NCBI RefSeq assembly: GCF_947179515.1
Contig: NC_067488.1
Span: forward strand, 39,467,342 to 39,531,341
Length of the DNA: 64,000 bases
Direction: 5' to 3'
DNA from: Apodemus sylvaticus
Lineage: Eukaryota > Chordata > Mammalia > Rodentia > Muridae
The notes below the pieces were generated by a model. The model was not told the origin of the DNA and did not search any database. It worked only from the letters and a program-made list of their open reading frames with translations. Below, in pieces: positions 21,531 through 33,500 of this stretch (positions within the stretch are counted from its first letter, which is position 1; each line of letters opens with the position of its first letter). A program made the position numbers and the translations under genes.

Positions 21531-23660
21531 ATTTGAGGAATTACAATGAGGAATAGGCCTGATTCGATATCTTTGGCTTCTGTGACTTCATCAATATTGG
21601 ATCCTCACCTGGACTCTTCTCGGTTATCCTTTTGTTGACCTGCATCATGGAGATCCTGAAGGTTTGGAATGGGAAGACTGGTCTTTTCATAATCCCAACC
21701 ATTTAAAGATGATACAGGTTTTATGGTGGACCAATTCAGAGCAATGGAGCTGGGCCAGGGTGGTAGATAAGCTGGTCACCTCATCACCTCTTCCTTTTCT
21801 GCACCACCAGTGCAAGTTCTCCATCACTGCTATGTCTAGGTCATCTGATCCTTCTATCAGCTGGAGGCAGGGTCAGCTCTTCTAGTATCATGAACCTTGC
21901 TTTTCCTGGATTTGAATTTGTTTGATTGGATTGGATTTGAGGAGTCCTAGGCATAAGGCAGTTTCAGCTACCATGCATGACATCAAACTACAATGAACAA
22001 AGTCCTGCCATCTGGTATTCCCCTGACTGATGTAAGTATAACACTACCAACAGCGTGTCTCTTTGCCCATTACCAGGGAGGATAATTTCTAATTCTTAAT
22101 CACTCAAAGAGTGTAGGATATAGATTTTCTCTTGCAAAACCTTAAGTTAAATCTGACTTTGGTTGGTAACTCCCATAACTTTTGTGCCACTATTGTCCTG
22201 GCATATCTTGCAGGCTGGCAGGACTGTAGATCAAAGAGTTTTTGGTTGGGTTGGTGTTTACATTTCACTTTTGGTTCCCTGCAGAGTACATTCCTATACC
22301 AAAGACACTAGATTCTAGAATGTAGGGGTAAATCTTATACATAGGCACCAGTTCAACATCTCCATGTTCAATGAGTGATGTGGATGTTGTTGTCAGTTTT
22401 CAAAGAGCATGACTTACTGTCTTTACTGAAAAGCCCTGGTACCTAACTAAGTTCAAAGTCTACCATGTCGAGATAGATTCCCTGAGCTCTTCACAAAATG
22501 AAGGACTCCCTTTTCTCAGCAAAGCTTCCTCTTCTCTTCCTTGTCTAGGGAGTCCAATCCCCACACTCTACCTGAAGAATATCACATAAACCTTGGCTAA
22601 ATCACAGCTTCAACTTTCTGGAATATCTCTCCATGCAAAAGAGTATTGCCAGAACCTTAAACCTCGGTCAATGAAACTTCAACCTAAGAACCACTTCCAA
22701 AAAGATTACACAGTTCTTGTTCACACTGAATAAAACATATGCCTCCAAAATGTTTAAATGAATACCTTCTAAGGGAGCTATTCCATTGGATGTCATCTAA
22801 AAGAGATGTAACACTAAAATGTTCAGAGGAGACCTCTGCCATTAGGCATTCACAGCCAGACAGGGATCCTGATGACCCACTCATTCTGTACTTTGATTCA
22901 TACTTTCTTGAGGTCCAGACACTCAAGGGAATGACCTTGGAACTTGGCTCTGCTCTATCCTTCCCTGCCTGGTATACAACTATCCAGTGTGTGTAAGTGT
23001 CCTGATACCCCAAAGGAAGACATGAACCATGGAACTCTGCTCCACTCCATTCTTTCCTGGTTGGTGTACAATGACACCTAGATACCACAAGAGAAAAAGC
23101 AGAAAAAGGAAATCATAGTCCCAGTGACAGCTTGGGTTGTTTGGGGATTTCCACAGGAATACTTTGGTGACAGGAACATGATATTTACCATCCCTAGGGT
23201 ACAGTGTTGCTAGCTGCTAGCCTACAATAAGGAGGTCTACTCATTTCCCTCTGGATCAGAGATGCAGGACCAAATGTACACAGATCACCACATATAGGAC
23301 CTTAGGAATAGCTATATCTGATAAATGTGAGAATCCCCTGTTGTCTCTTTTTCACGTGTGTTACTCAACATTTCAATCACTGCTTCCATTTCCATGAATA
23401 TCTTTGATAACTTGAAGCCCTGGGGTAACCAGACCTCCTGCTAGATATCCCTGTTGCTGACAATAGCAGTGTTGTCAGGTAGACTGGTACAGACATGTCA
23501 TAGAGCTGGACATAAGCAACAGAAGCTACATTTTGCCATTGCCTTTGACATTGTTGTCTTGAGTATCACAGAGCCAGAGTACAACACTGGTTTCATGTAG
23601 AACTCAACATTGGAAAACAAACCCAGAGCAGGTAAAGAAAGAATTTTTTGAGTGTGCTAC
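21530..23660. other. Unclassified low-simple-repeat block
   Basis: About 2.1 kb with more balanced base composition than its surroundings and almost no simple repeats. It holds an imperfect tandem duplication at 22931-23105. Frames of 134 codons (minus strand, 22684-23088) and 85 codons (22739-22996) overlap each other and show no familiar domain. It could be a decayed retroviral or processed-gene relic, or plain unique DNA. I do not recognise it. Confidence 0.4.
22931..23105. repeat. Imperfect tandem duplication, ~91-bp period
   Basis: The block beginning 'atgaccttggaacttggctc' (22931) recurs at 23022 as 'atgaaccatggaactctgctc'. In both copies a 'cctg-ttggt/ggtatacaa' stretch and a 'cct-gatacc-caa' stretch follow. 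The copies are diverged, so the duplication is old. Confidence 0.55.
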
Positions 23661-25435
23661 ATAGTTTCTGGTAAGTCATTTAAATACCTTTTATATTCAT
23701 GTCAAGAAACTATAGAAAGACCTAATATAATAATGTATTATAAAAGGCTTAGAATAAAGTTGATAGCAAACCAATGCTAATTATCACAGTGCTGATTTGG
23801 AGACCCATAAGGCCACAGTAAAAGTGAATATCCAGGCCAAGGGTAGCATGCAATATGAGGATATAACATCAAGCAGGATTGAGCATATTTTTCCCCATTT
23901 CATTGCCCTAATAAGTAATTATAAATATATAATAATACCATATCATTTTACCTAGCTAATGCATAATTCACATAGATTACACACCTAGCCTGAGGGATAC
24001 CTCGAAGATAATACATATAATTTACTCTATTTTAAAGGCTTCACCAGGTTTCATATTAGTTCTGACATTTACAGTATTCATTATATTATTCTGTCACATC
24101 AGTAGCTATTAGCACTACTTCTTGGAAGCACATAAAACCTTAAAAAAGCATAAATAATATTAAGTTCCATTTTTTGATGATTGACAGCTAGAGATTTATG
24201 GTCGGTTCTGATTATTCATCTAGGGTGTATGAGAGTCATTTTCAATAGGAAAAGGGTCTGAAAATATCATGTCTTCTGAAAACATACCCTTTTATATTTT
24301 TTGTGATTCCACAAAGAAGTTGGCAGACATTTCTTCTATTGGAAACAAGCTAATATACAACTTTAATACCATATCATGGGAAAAATAATAACATACACTT
24401 TCACTCAATCTTATTTCAACTGGCATGTGCTAAGGAACAAGACCAAGTGCAGACTGATAGGAAGTTAATAACATTTCTATATTCTTGCTGTTACACTAAA
24501 TGAAAGGGGAGAAATTGTATAATTCATATAAAAACATGAATGAAAGTGAAAGCATAGACATGAAAAGTCACGAACTAAATACCTGAAGTGTTGACTGAAG
24601 ACATAGACTTAAATTTCTTGAATTGAGTTCAACCAGTTATGCAATATATTAGTAAGATATGTAAGCTTCCCTATAAAACTATGTTTAATGAGTCTGGCTG
24701 TCACTTTACTATGATGCTAGTGAATGGAGGGATTTCCAGAAAGTCATTCAATGCTTCACAGTGTTACCATTTCTATTTGAAGAAGTGTCTTCTTTCCTTT
24801 CAGGAAATCCCTCTCCTTGTCATATATCCTTTTTCTGGGTTTTAAAGATGCTTTCCTTGGAATTATATTAGTTACTTGTAGTCTTTTCATCATTGTTAGC
24901 ATAATACGAGTTAATTCATTCCTTTATTTTTAATCCATTTGAGGCTTTTGGTTTAAGGTGAGGTTTGTATAGACAGTGTGCTTGCATGCTTGCTCCTTTT
25001 CTTACTCTCACCACCTTCAATTTTAATTTAATGAAATGATTACTAAACCAATTGGAAGAATATCTACCTTAGAGATAACTCTTTCCTGTCTATTAAGATT
25101 TATTCATTTCTGTCTATTAAGGTTAATTGAAGATTTTATGTGTCCTGGCCTTTCTTCCTCTTAGCATATAACAGACAGTTATTATATTGCATACTTCAGT
25201 GCTTCCCTGAAGTTTTCTACACATATTTTCCAACAATTTCATTCTCTATCACACAATACTCTCTATTACATCTGAGGTGACTACCTAATCACACAGTCTG
25301 CCCAAACCCTCCCTCTTGTCTCTCAGTATGTTGCTATCATCTACATAATTTAAACACTAACAGAATCACCAAATTCAATGTTTAAGTTCTTTTTTTTGAT
25401 CATTTAACAATAATAAATGAAACTGGCATAATATA
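23661..25435. other. Unassigned A+T-rich DNA
   Basis: No gene or recognised repeat is seen. Short frames only. Confidence 0.5.
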
Positions 25436-25631
25436 AGGACTTATAATCCCAGCTACTTAGAAGGCGAAGCAAGTTAGACTAATTACAAGTTTAAAATCTA
25501 CCTATGATGTGAAGTAAGACCCGTTTCAAAGAAAGAAGAAGTCAAAGGAAAACTACAAATACTGTTCAGGATTTCCCTGTTGACTTGTATGACCAAGACC
25601 CTGGGTTCAGTCCTGAGTAGTGTCTCCTCAA

Positions 25632-25664
<33 letters not shown>
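25436..25664 (+). repeat. B4-type composite SINE (B1-like + ID-like) with (AAT)n tail
   Basis: 25436-25532 reads as an old B1 ('taatcccagctacttagaaggc', ending 'agacccgtttcaaaga'). 25562-25628 reads as an ID-like tRNA-derived unit ('gaccctgggttcagtcctgagtag'). An AAT microsatellite at 25631-25663 forms the tail. The unit order is B1 then ID, the reverse of what I recall as the usual B4 order, so two independent SINEs are also possible. Confidence 0.55.
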
Positions 25665-25665
<1 letters not shown>

Positions 25666-25689
25666 GTATTTGTCATGATTAAATAAATG

Positions 25690-26030
25690 CCCCCTAGAGG
25701 CTCTGATATTTGAATACTTGGTTCCCAGATGGTGGTATAGTTGGAGGGATTTAGAAGGTATGACCAAGTTGGAGATAGTAGTCACTGGATGAGGGCTTTG
25801 AGAACTTGAAGCATCCCCTGATTTCCAGTGTACTCTCTCTATGTGTTTGTAGCTGAAGTTGTGGTTTCTCAGCTGTCTGTTCAGTTGCCATGCATGATCT
25901 TGCTTCCATCCTTCCGCACACTGGTGAACTAAACCCTCTGGAAACAAAAGCCCAAATTAAATTAGTCTTCCATAAGTTGCTTTTAGACATGGTGTTTTAT
26001 TGCAGCCATAGAAAAGTAACTAATATTAAA
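25690..26030 (+). repeat. LTR-like rodent repeat
   Basis: Starts near 'gatatttgaatacttggttcccaga' and ends 'aaaagtaactaatatta', with 'aaattaaattagtcttccataagttg' before the end. Its 3' part is shared with 42471-42650 and 50226-50557. The layout resembles a solitary MaLR-type LTR; no internal retroviral sequence is seen. Family uncertain. Confidence 0.5.
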
Positions 26031-26897
26031 TGTAACTAATATGGGGTACCTATACATATTATAAATACCATTTATTATCTTCCTTGGTCACCTGGCTCCT
26101 TTTTCTCATTTGAGATTCCCATGTTCAACATTTACCTTTTCCATGAGAAATTTTTTTCATCACTGTGCAGGAATGATGTGTTGGATGTAAGCTTCTCAGG
26201 TTTTGTTTGCCTCATAAAGTTATATGTTTCTATTAACTATTCAAGGATAGTTTAATGGATATAGAATTATGGGTTGCTGAGTCTTGTTTTCCTCTTTAGG
26301 TAGTGTAAATACAGTCACTTAACAGTGAAGAGCCAATCCTTGGAGGAGAGCACTTATTGAAAACATAGTGCATTTAAACATCCATAGAGGGCTCTCACCT
26401 TACCAGACCACACTTTCTTCATAAGTGACCTATTGACAAATAGCCATTGTGGTTTGGCCATGGCTATACCTCAGGTAAGTCTCTTCATAATCTCTTCCTA
26501 CTTAATTGGCGATCAAAGCCCTCTTAAATCCATATACTTTTTCCTGTACATTCAATACATGTAATCCTTTAAATGCTTCTCTCTTTCTTTATTTTATAGT
26601 TTGAATTCTAGTGCCTGTGCTATTTGGCATTTTCTGAATGTTCCAATTTTATTTCTCTCACTACTATCTGAAGATCTTTGTAATATTTGCTTTTAAAGAT
26701 GGTGTGATTGGCTTCAGATCTGTCTCTCTACCTGGGCCAGATTGGTGGGCCCAATCCCTTAAGACACCCCACGGCCTGTCTGTCTCCTAAGGAGTCTCCT
26801 AAGGGACAGAGGTAAGACACAGGTTTACACTGTCTAAAAGTCACACCAGCTGGGAACAAAGCAGAGCCTGGCTGACTCAGATCCACACCCTTGTATA
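26031..26897. other. Unassigned non-coding DNA
   Basis: No gene is recognised. The stretch 26715-26890 is G+C-richer and could be a fragment of an LTR, but I cannot assign it. Confidence 0.45.
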
Positions 26898-27375
26898 AGT
26901 CAGGGTTCTCTAGAGTCACAAATGTATGGGTAGTCTCTATATAGTTAGGGAAGTTGTTGATGACTTACTGTTTGTAGTTCAACTCCCCAACAATGGTCAG
27001 CAGCAGCTGTGGATGGAAGTCCATGGATCTAGCAGTTGTTCAGTTCCATGAAGGAAGCAGGCAAGTAAGAGAGTGAGTCTTCCTTCATCCAATGTCCTTA
27101 TGTAGGTCTCCAGCAGATGGTGTGACCTAGAATAAAGGCATGGGCCAGTGTGCCTTTAATCTTAGATGACCTTGAACTTAGTGATCTCCTTGTCCTAATC
27201 TTCTGAAATTCATAGCCACTATGCTTCAAGATCTCCATGACAAGATCCAGGTCAGAACCTTGTATCTCTGAGCCTCCAGATTAGGATCATAGGTGAACCT
27301 TCCAATTCTGGATTGTAGTTCATTCCAGATATGGTCAAGTTGACAACCAGGAATAGCCATTACATCCTTCTTCCA
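26898..27375 (+). repeat. Medium-reiteration rodent repeat
   Basis: Begins 'gtcagggttctctagagtca' and ends near 'gtcaagttgacaaccaggaatagcc', with 'aactccccaacaatggtcagcagcag' inside. I recognise this order from a frequent rodent interspersed repeat but cannot fix the family name. A short SINE-like piece ('aaaggcatgggccagtgtgcctttaat') lies within. It abuts the truncated 5' end of Lx-B. Confidence 0.5.
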
Positions 27376-27394
27376 TAAGCAACAAAAGTCACTG

Positions 27395-28380
27395 ACATTT
27401 GGCACTATTAGAACCCATGTATCCTACCACAGCAAGTCCTGGATATCCTAGAACACCTAAAAAGCAAGATTATGACCTAAAAACCCATCTCATGGAGATG
27501 ATAGAAGCTTTTAAGGAAGATACAAATAATTGCCTTGAAGAAAAAACTGGAAAACCGATGGGAGCAGGTAGAAGTACTTAAAGCAGAAAAAAATAAATCC
27601 CTTAAGAAATACTGGAAAGCACAATCAAGTAGATTAATAAATTAAACTAAGTGGTCCAACACTTAAAATTGGAAATAATAAAGAAATAAAGAGAAGACAC
27701 AACCCTGGAGATAGTCAACTTAGAAACAAGATCAGGATCTACATATGTAAACATCACCAAGAGAATACAAGAGATAGAAGAATCTCAAGCATAGAAACCA
27801 TAGAAGATATTGACACATTGGTCAGAATAATACAAAATATAAACACATTCTAACTCAAAAACATCCAGGAAATTCATGACACAATAAAAATATCAAACCT
27901 AAGAATAATAGGGAAGATTGTGTGAAGATTCACAGCGTAACAGGCCAGAAAACAAAATCATAGAAGAAAAATTCCCTAAATAACCTAAAAAAAAAAAAAG
28001 AGAGAGATATAGTTATAAATGTAAGAAGCTTTCAAAAGACCAAGTAGGTTAGACTAAAAAAAAATTCTCTAGACACAATAATCAAAATATTAAATGCACA
28101 GAATAAAGAAAGAATATTAAAAGTGGTAAGAAAAAATGCCAAGAAACATATAAATACAGACCTATCAGAATTATACTAGATTTCTCAACAGAGACTCTAA
28201 AAGCCAGAAAATCCTGGACAGATGTCATACATTCTCTAAGAGAACACAAAATCCAGCACAGGTTTCTATACTCAGCAAAACTCTCATTCACCATAGATGG
28301 AAAAACCAAGGTATTCTATGGCAAAACCAAATTAAAACAATTTCTACTAATCCAGACCTACAGAGAACACTACAAGGAAA
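27395..28380 (+). pseudogene. Lx-B ORF1 remnant
   Basis: Decayed ORF1p gene starting inside the N-terminal region: TTASPGYPRTP and KQDYDLKTHLMEMIEAF are readable, then stops and shifts follow. Later pieces matching the RNA-binding domain are readable at DNA level, such as 'acatccaggaaattcatgacaca' near 27871 and 'agaaaatcctggacaga' near 28205. The element is truncated at about residue 16, so the ATG and promoter are absent. Compared with the ORF1 of L1-A, C and D, which has the repeated LKEIQEN blocks, the N-terminal wording differs, consistent with an older subfamily. Confidence 0.8.
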
Positions 28381-28457
28381 ACTCTAATGCAAGGAGAGTA
28401 AATACACTCCACAAACAGAAAAAAATTGAACATCTTATAACAAACCCAAAAGAAGGG

Positions 28458-28459
<2 letters not shown>

Positions 28460-28507
<48 letters not shown>

Positions 28508-28523
28508 ACACACACACACACAC
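28460..28523. repeat. (CA)n microsatellite in the Lx-B ORF1-ORF2 spacer
   Basis: About 64 bp of CA with one 'ata' interruption, grown between the two Lx-B ORFs. Confidence 0.92.
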
Positions 28524-28532
28524 TACCACTTC

Positions 28533-28679
28533 CAGAAAAAGAATAACAGGAACTACTAATCGTGTCTTTAATATCTCTCAACATCAATGGACATCATTCC
28601 TTAATAAAAAGACACAGGCTAAGAGACTGGGTACATAATAGGATAAAGCATTTTTCTGCCTTAAAGAAACACACCTCAG
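28533..28679 (+). pseudogene. Lx-B ORF2 remnant, part 1
   Basis: Start of ORF2: the codons for SLISLNING are readable near 28565, followed by a stretch matching the tryptophan-containing block of the endonuclease. The sequence breaks at 'aaagaaacacacctcag', the QETHL region of the endonuclease, where L1-C inserted. It resumes at 34682. Confidence 0.85.
28663..28679. repeat. Target-site duplication, left copy (L1-C)
   Basis: aaagaaacacacctcag here and aaagaaacatacctcag at 34665-34681 differ at one base of 17. The duplicated bases belong to Lx-B ORF2, which proves the nested order of insertion. Confidence 0.92.
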
Positions 28680-29332
28680 GCAGGTTTGTCTACCAGCCTG
28701 CCTGGCTTGGGGCCTGTGTTCTGCCCAGGGAGCTGCAGAAGGGGAGAAGCCCCGCGACCATATTTGCTGCCTGCACTCAGGGTCTGCCTGCACTCAGGAA
28801 CTGAGCACTTAGGCAGGTTTTGTCTGCCAGCCCACCAGGCTTGGGGCCCATGTCCTGCCCAGGGAGCTTAGAAGGAGAGAAGCCCTGCGGCCATATTTGC
28901 TGCCTTCCGGGGACTTAAAAGAATCACTAGGTACTATACCACCCTGAGCTTTAGATTTCTGGTGGTGCAAACCGCCAGGGGTCTGCCTGCACTCAGGAAC
29001 TAAGCACATAGGCGGTTCATCTGCAAGCCAGTCCATCGCAGGACCTGTGTCCTATATGAGAATCAACAGAGGGAGTGACCCCCACCACAATATCTTTGCT
29101 CCATAATAGAGCAGACAGAGAACACCTGGTTAACCTTGACAACCTAAGTATAACATTGCTGGAGGCAAGACAGAGAAGGGCTCCAAAGGCACAAAACAGG
29201 AAGCAAGCATATCAGTAATCTGTGACAGAAAAAACCCAGTCATTCAGTGTTTCAGAGATAACCTTAAAGATCCACAATAGGTTGAAGCACCAGCCAGGGA
29301 CAATAAGACCATCTAATACCTGGGAGAACCAG
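28680..29332 (+). promoter_or_regulatory. L1-C 5' UTR: second promoter type with tandem units
   Basis: Units begin with 'gcaggttttgtctgccagcc'-like sequence at 28680 and 28812 and a diverged third at about 29012, giving spacings of about 132 and 200 bp. The first unit lacks the segment at about 28905-28975. Each unit ends with 'ctgcctgcactcaggaactgagcac'-like sequence. From about 29080 to the ATG the sequence is non-repeated and A-rich. No similarity to the 303-bp monomers of L1-A or L1-D is seen. Promoter function is inferred from position. Confidence 0.8.
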
Positions 29333-30542
29333 ATGGCTAAAGGCAAACGCAGGAACATTACTAACAAAAACCAAGGCATTATGGCAGCATCTGAACCCAA
29401 TTCTCCAACATTAGCAAGTCCTGGATACCTCAACACACCAGAAAAACAAGATTTGGATTTAAAATCACTGGTCATGATGCTGGTACAGGAACACATGAAG
29501 GACATACTTAAAAAAAAATTCAGGAGAAAATGGATCAAAAATTAGAAGCTCTTACAAGGGAAACACAAAAATCATTGGAAGAAATTCAGGAGAATACAAA
29601 AGCCAATAAGGAGGAAATCCAAAAATCAGTTAAAGAAATACAGGAGAACCTTGATCAACAGGCAGAAGTCATGAAAGAGGAAACACAAAATCTCTTAAAG
29701 AATTAGAGGAAAACACAAACAAGCAAATGACAGAACTGAGCAAAAACGTCCAGGATCTAAAAACAGAAGTAGAAACAACTAAGAAAGCACAAAGGGAGAC
29801 AACTTTGGAGATAGAAAACCTTGGGAAGAAATCAGGGACCATAGATGCAAATATCAACAACAGAATACAAGAGATAGAAGAAAGAATCTCAGATGCCGAA
29901 GATACCATAGAAACCATGGACTCAACAGTTAAAGAAAATGCAAAATGCAAAAAGCTTGTAACCCAAAATATCCAGGAAATCCAGGACACAATAAGAAAGC
30001 CAAATCTAAGGATTATAGGCATTGATGAGAGTGAAGATTTACAACTTAAAGGGCCAGCAAATATCTTCAACAAAATTATGGAAGAAAACTTCCCTAACCT
30101 AAAGAGAGAGATGCCCATGAATATACAAGAAGCCTACAGAACTCCAAACAGACTGGACCAGAACAGAAATACCTCCTGTCACATAATAATCAAAACCCCA
30201 AATGTACTAAACAAAGAAAGAATACTTAGGGCAGTAAGAGAAAAAGAGCAAGTAACATATAAAGGAAGACCTATCAGAATTACACCGGATTTCTCACCAG
30301 AGACCATGAAAGCTAGAAGATCCTGGGCAGAGCTCATGCAGACTTTGAGCGAACAAAAATGCCAGCCGAGACTACTATACCCAGCGAAACTCTCAATTAC
30401 TATAGATGGAGAAACCAAGATATTCCATGACAAAACCAAATTTACACAATATCTTTCTACAAACCCAGCCCTACAAAGGATAATAGGGGGAAAACCCCAT
30501 TACAATGAGGGAAACTATACCCTGGAAAGAGCAGGATATTAA
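29333..30542 (+). pseudogene. L1-C ORF1 remnant (ORF1p)
   Basis: The ATG at 29333 begins MAKGKRRNITNKNQG; upstream the frame is open for 37 more codons, but the ATG context matches the other copies. A run of nine A at 29510-29518, where L1-A and L1-D have 'aaagaaa', shifts the frame by +2. A one-base loss near 29690 shifts it again. From 29727 to the natural stop at 30540-30542 the frame is open for 271 codons. That stretch includes the RNA-recognition part (LRIIGIDESEDLQLKGPANIF) and the C-terminal domain (RPIRITPDFSPETMKARRSW). It would be a chaperone protein if repaired; as it stands it is broken in the coiled coil. Confidence 0.92.
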
Positions 30543-30599
30543 GCTTCTTTCATCAACCCCAAAGAAGATAACCACACACATATAAAATTAAAATCAAAA

Positions 30600-33500
30600 A
30601 GGATAGGAAGCAATAACCACTACTCCTTGATATCTCTTAACATCAATGGACTCAATTCCCCAATAAAAAGACATAGACTAACAGACTTGTTACATAAACA
30701 GGACCCTACATTTTGCTGCATACAGGAAACACACCTCAGTGTCAAAGACAAAAACTACCTTAGAGTAAAAGGCTAGAAGACAATTCTACAAGCAAATGGT
30801 CCCAGGAAACAAGCCGGAGTTGCCATTCTAATTTCAGATAAAATTGACTTCCAACCTAATGTCATCAAAAGAGACATGGAAGGTCACTACTTGCTGGTCA
30901 AAGGAAAAATCCAACAAGTAGAACTCTCAATCCTGAACATCTATGCCCCAAATACAAGGGTTCCCTCATTCATAAAAGAAACTTTACTAAAGCTTGAAGT
31001 ACACATTGCACCTAACACAATAATTGTGGGTGACTTCAACACTCCACCTTCACCAATGGATCGATCAGGAAAACAGAAACTAAACAGGGAGACAATGAAA
31101 CTAATTGAAGCTTTGAACCAATTGGAGTTAACAGATATATATACAAATTTTCATCCTAAAGCAAAAGAATATACCTTTTTCTCAGCACCTCATGGAGCCT
31201 TCTCCAAAATAGATCATATAATTGGTCACAAGACAGACCTCAACAAATATAAAAAGATTGAAATAACCCCATGCCTCCTATCAGTTCACTATGGAGTAAA
31301 AGTGTTCTTTAGTAACAGTAAAAACAACAGAAAGCCCACATACACATGGAAACTGAACAATATTCTACTCAATGATACCTTGGTCAAGGAAGAAATAAAG
31401 AAAGAAATCAAAGATTTCTTAGAATTTAATGAAAATGAAGGCACAACATACACAAATCTATGGGACACAATGAAAGCAGTGCTAAGAGGAAAACTCATAG
31501 CTTTGAGTGCCGCCAAAAAGAAATTTGAGAGAGCATACCCTAGAAGATTAACGGAACAACTGAAAGCCCTGGAACAAGAAGAAACTAATTCACCCAGGAG
31601 GAGAAGAAGACAGGAAATCATCAAACTCAGGGCTGAAATCAATCAAGTAGAAACCAAGAGAACCATACAAAGAATCAACAAGACCAAAAGCTGGTTCTTT
31701 GAAAAAATCAACAAGATAGATAAACCCTTAGCCAGACTAACCAAAGGGCACCGAGAAAGTATCCAAATTAATAAAATTAGAAATGAAAACAGATAATACA
31801 ACAGAAACCGAGGAAAATCAAAAAATCATCAGATCCTACTACAAAAACCTGTACTCAACACAACTGGAGAATATGGAGGAAATGGACATTTTCTTAGACA
31901 GATACCAATAACCAAAATTAGACCAGGATCAAATAGACCATCTATACAGACTCATAACCCCTAAAGAAATAGAAGGGGTCATAGATAGACTTCAGACCAA
32001 AAAAAGCACAGGACCAGATGGCTTCAGTGCAAAATTCTATCAGACCTTCAAAGAAGACTTAACACCAATACTCTTCAAACTTTTCCACCAAATAGAAAGA
32101 GAAGGAACACTACCCAACTCCTTCTTCGAAGCCACTATTAAGCTGATACCAAATCCACACAAAGATCCAACTAAGAAAGAGAATTTCAGGCCAATTTCCC
32201 TTGTGAATATCAATGCAAAAATACTAAATAAAATTTTTGCCCACCGAATCCAAGAACACATCAAAATGATCATCCACCATGATTAAGTAGGCTTCATCCC
32301 AGGGATGCAGGGATGGTTCAATATAAGGAAATCCATAAATGCTATCCACTACATAAACAAACTCAAAGAAAAAAACCACATGATCATTTCATTAGATGCT
32401 GATAAAGCATTTGACAAAATCCAGCATCCTTTCATGCTAAAAGTCTTGGAAAGGATAGGAATCCAAGGCCCATATCTAAACATAGTAAAAGCAATATACA
32501 GCAAACCAATATCCAACATCAAATTAAATGGAAAGAAACTTGAAGCAATCCCACTAAAATCAGGGACTAGACAAGGCTGACCCCCTCTCCATATCTTTTC
32601 AATGTAGTTCTTGAAGTCCTAGCTAGAGCAATTAGACAACATAAGGAAATCAAAGGGATACAAATTGGAAAGGAAGAAGTCAAACTATCACTATTTGCAG
32701 AAGCTATTATCGTATACTTAAGTGACCCCAAAAACTCTACTAGAGAACTCCTACAGCTGATAAACAACTTCAGCAAAGTGGCTGGCTACAAAATCAATGC
32801 AAGCAAATCAGTAGCCTTTCTATATTCAAAGGATAAGCAGACTGAGAAAGAAATTAGGGAAATGACCCCCTTCACAATAGCTACAAACAGCATAAAGTAT
32901 CTTGGGGTGACTCTAACCTAACAAGTAAAAGACCTATATGAAAAGAACTTCAGATCTCTGAAGAAGGAAATCTAAAAAGATCTCAGAAAATGGAAAAATC
33001 TTCCATGCTCGTGGATTCGCAGGATTAATATAGTTAAAATGGCCATTTGCCAAAGGCAATCTACAGATTCAATGTTATCCCCTTAAAAATCCCAACCCAG
33101 TTCTTCATGGAGCTAGAAAGAGCAATTCTCAAATTCATCTGGAATAACAAAAAACCCAGGATAGCTAAAACTATTCTCAACAGTAAAAGAACTTCAGGGG
33201 GATTCAGTATCCCAGACTTCAAACTCTACTACAGAGCAATAGTGATAAAAACTGCATGGTATTGGTACAATATCATGCAAGCAGATCAATGGAATATGAT
33301 TGAAGACCCAGAAATGAACCTACACACTTATGGTCACTTGGTCTTCGACAAAGGAGCTGAAAGTATCCAGTGGAAAAAAGATAATCTTTTAAACAATTTG
33401 TGCTGGTTCAATTGGAGGTCAGCATGCAGAAGAATGTGAATCGATCCATTCTTATCTCCTTGTACCAAGCTCAACTCCAAATGGATCAAGGACCTCCACA

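Noticed and set aside
22684..23088. 134-codon minus-strand frame
   Set aside because: Crosses an old tandem duplication, overlaps a plus-strand frame, and shows no recognisable protein family.
28459..28523. Possible CRISPR-like or satellite array
   Set aside because: Simple CA repeat with no spacers.
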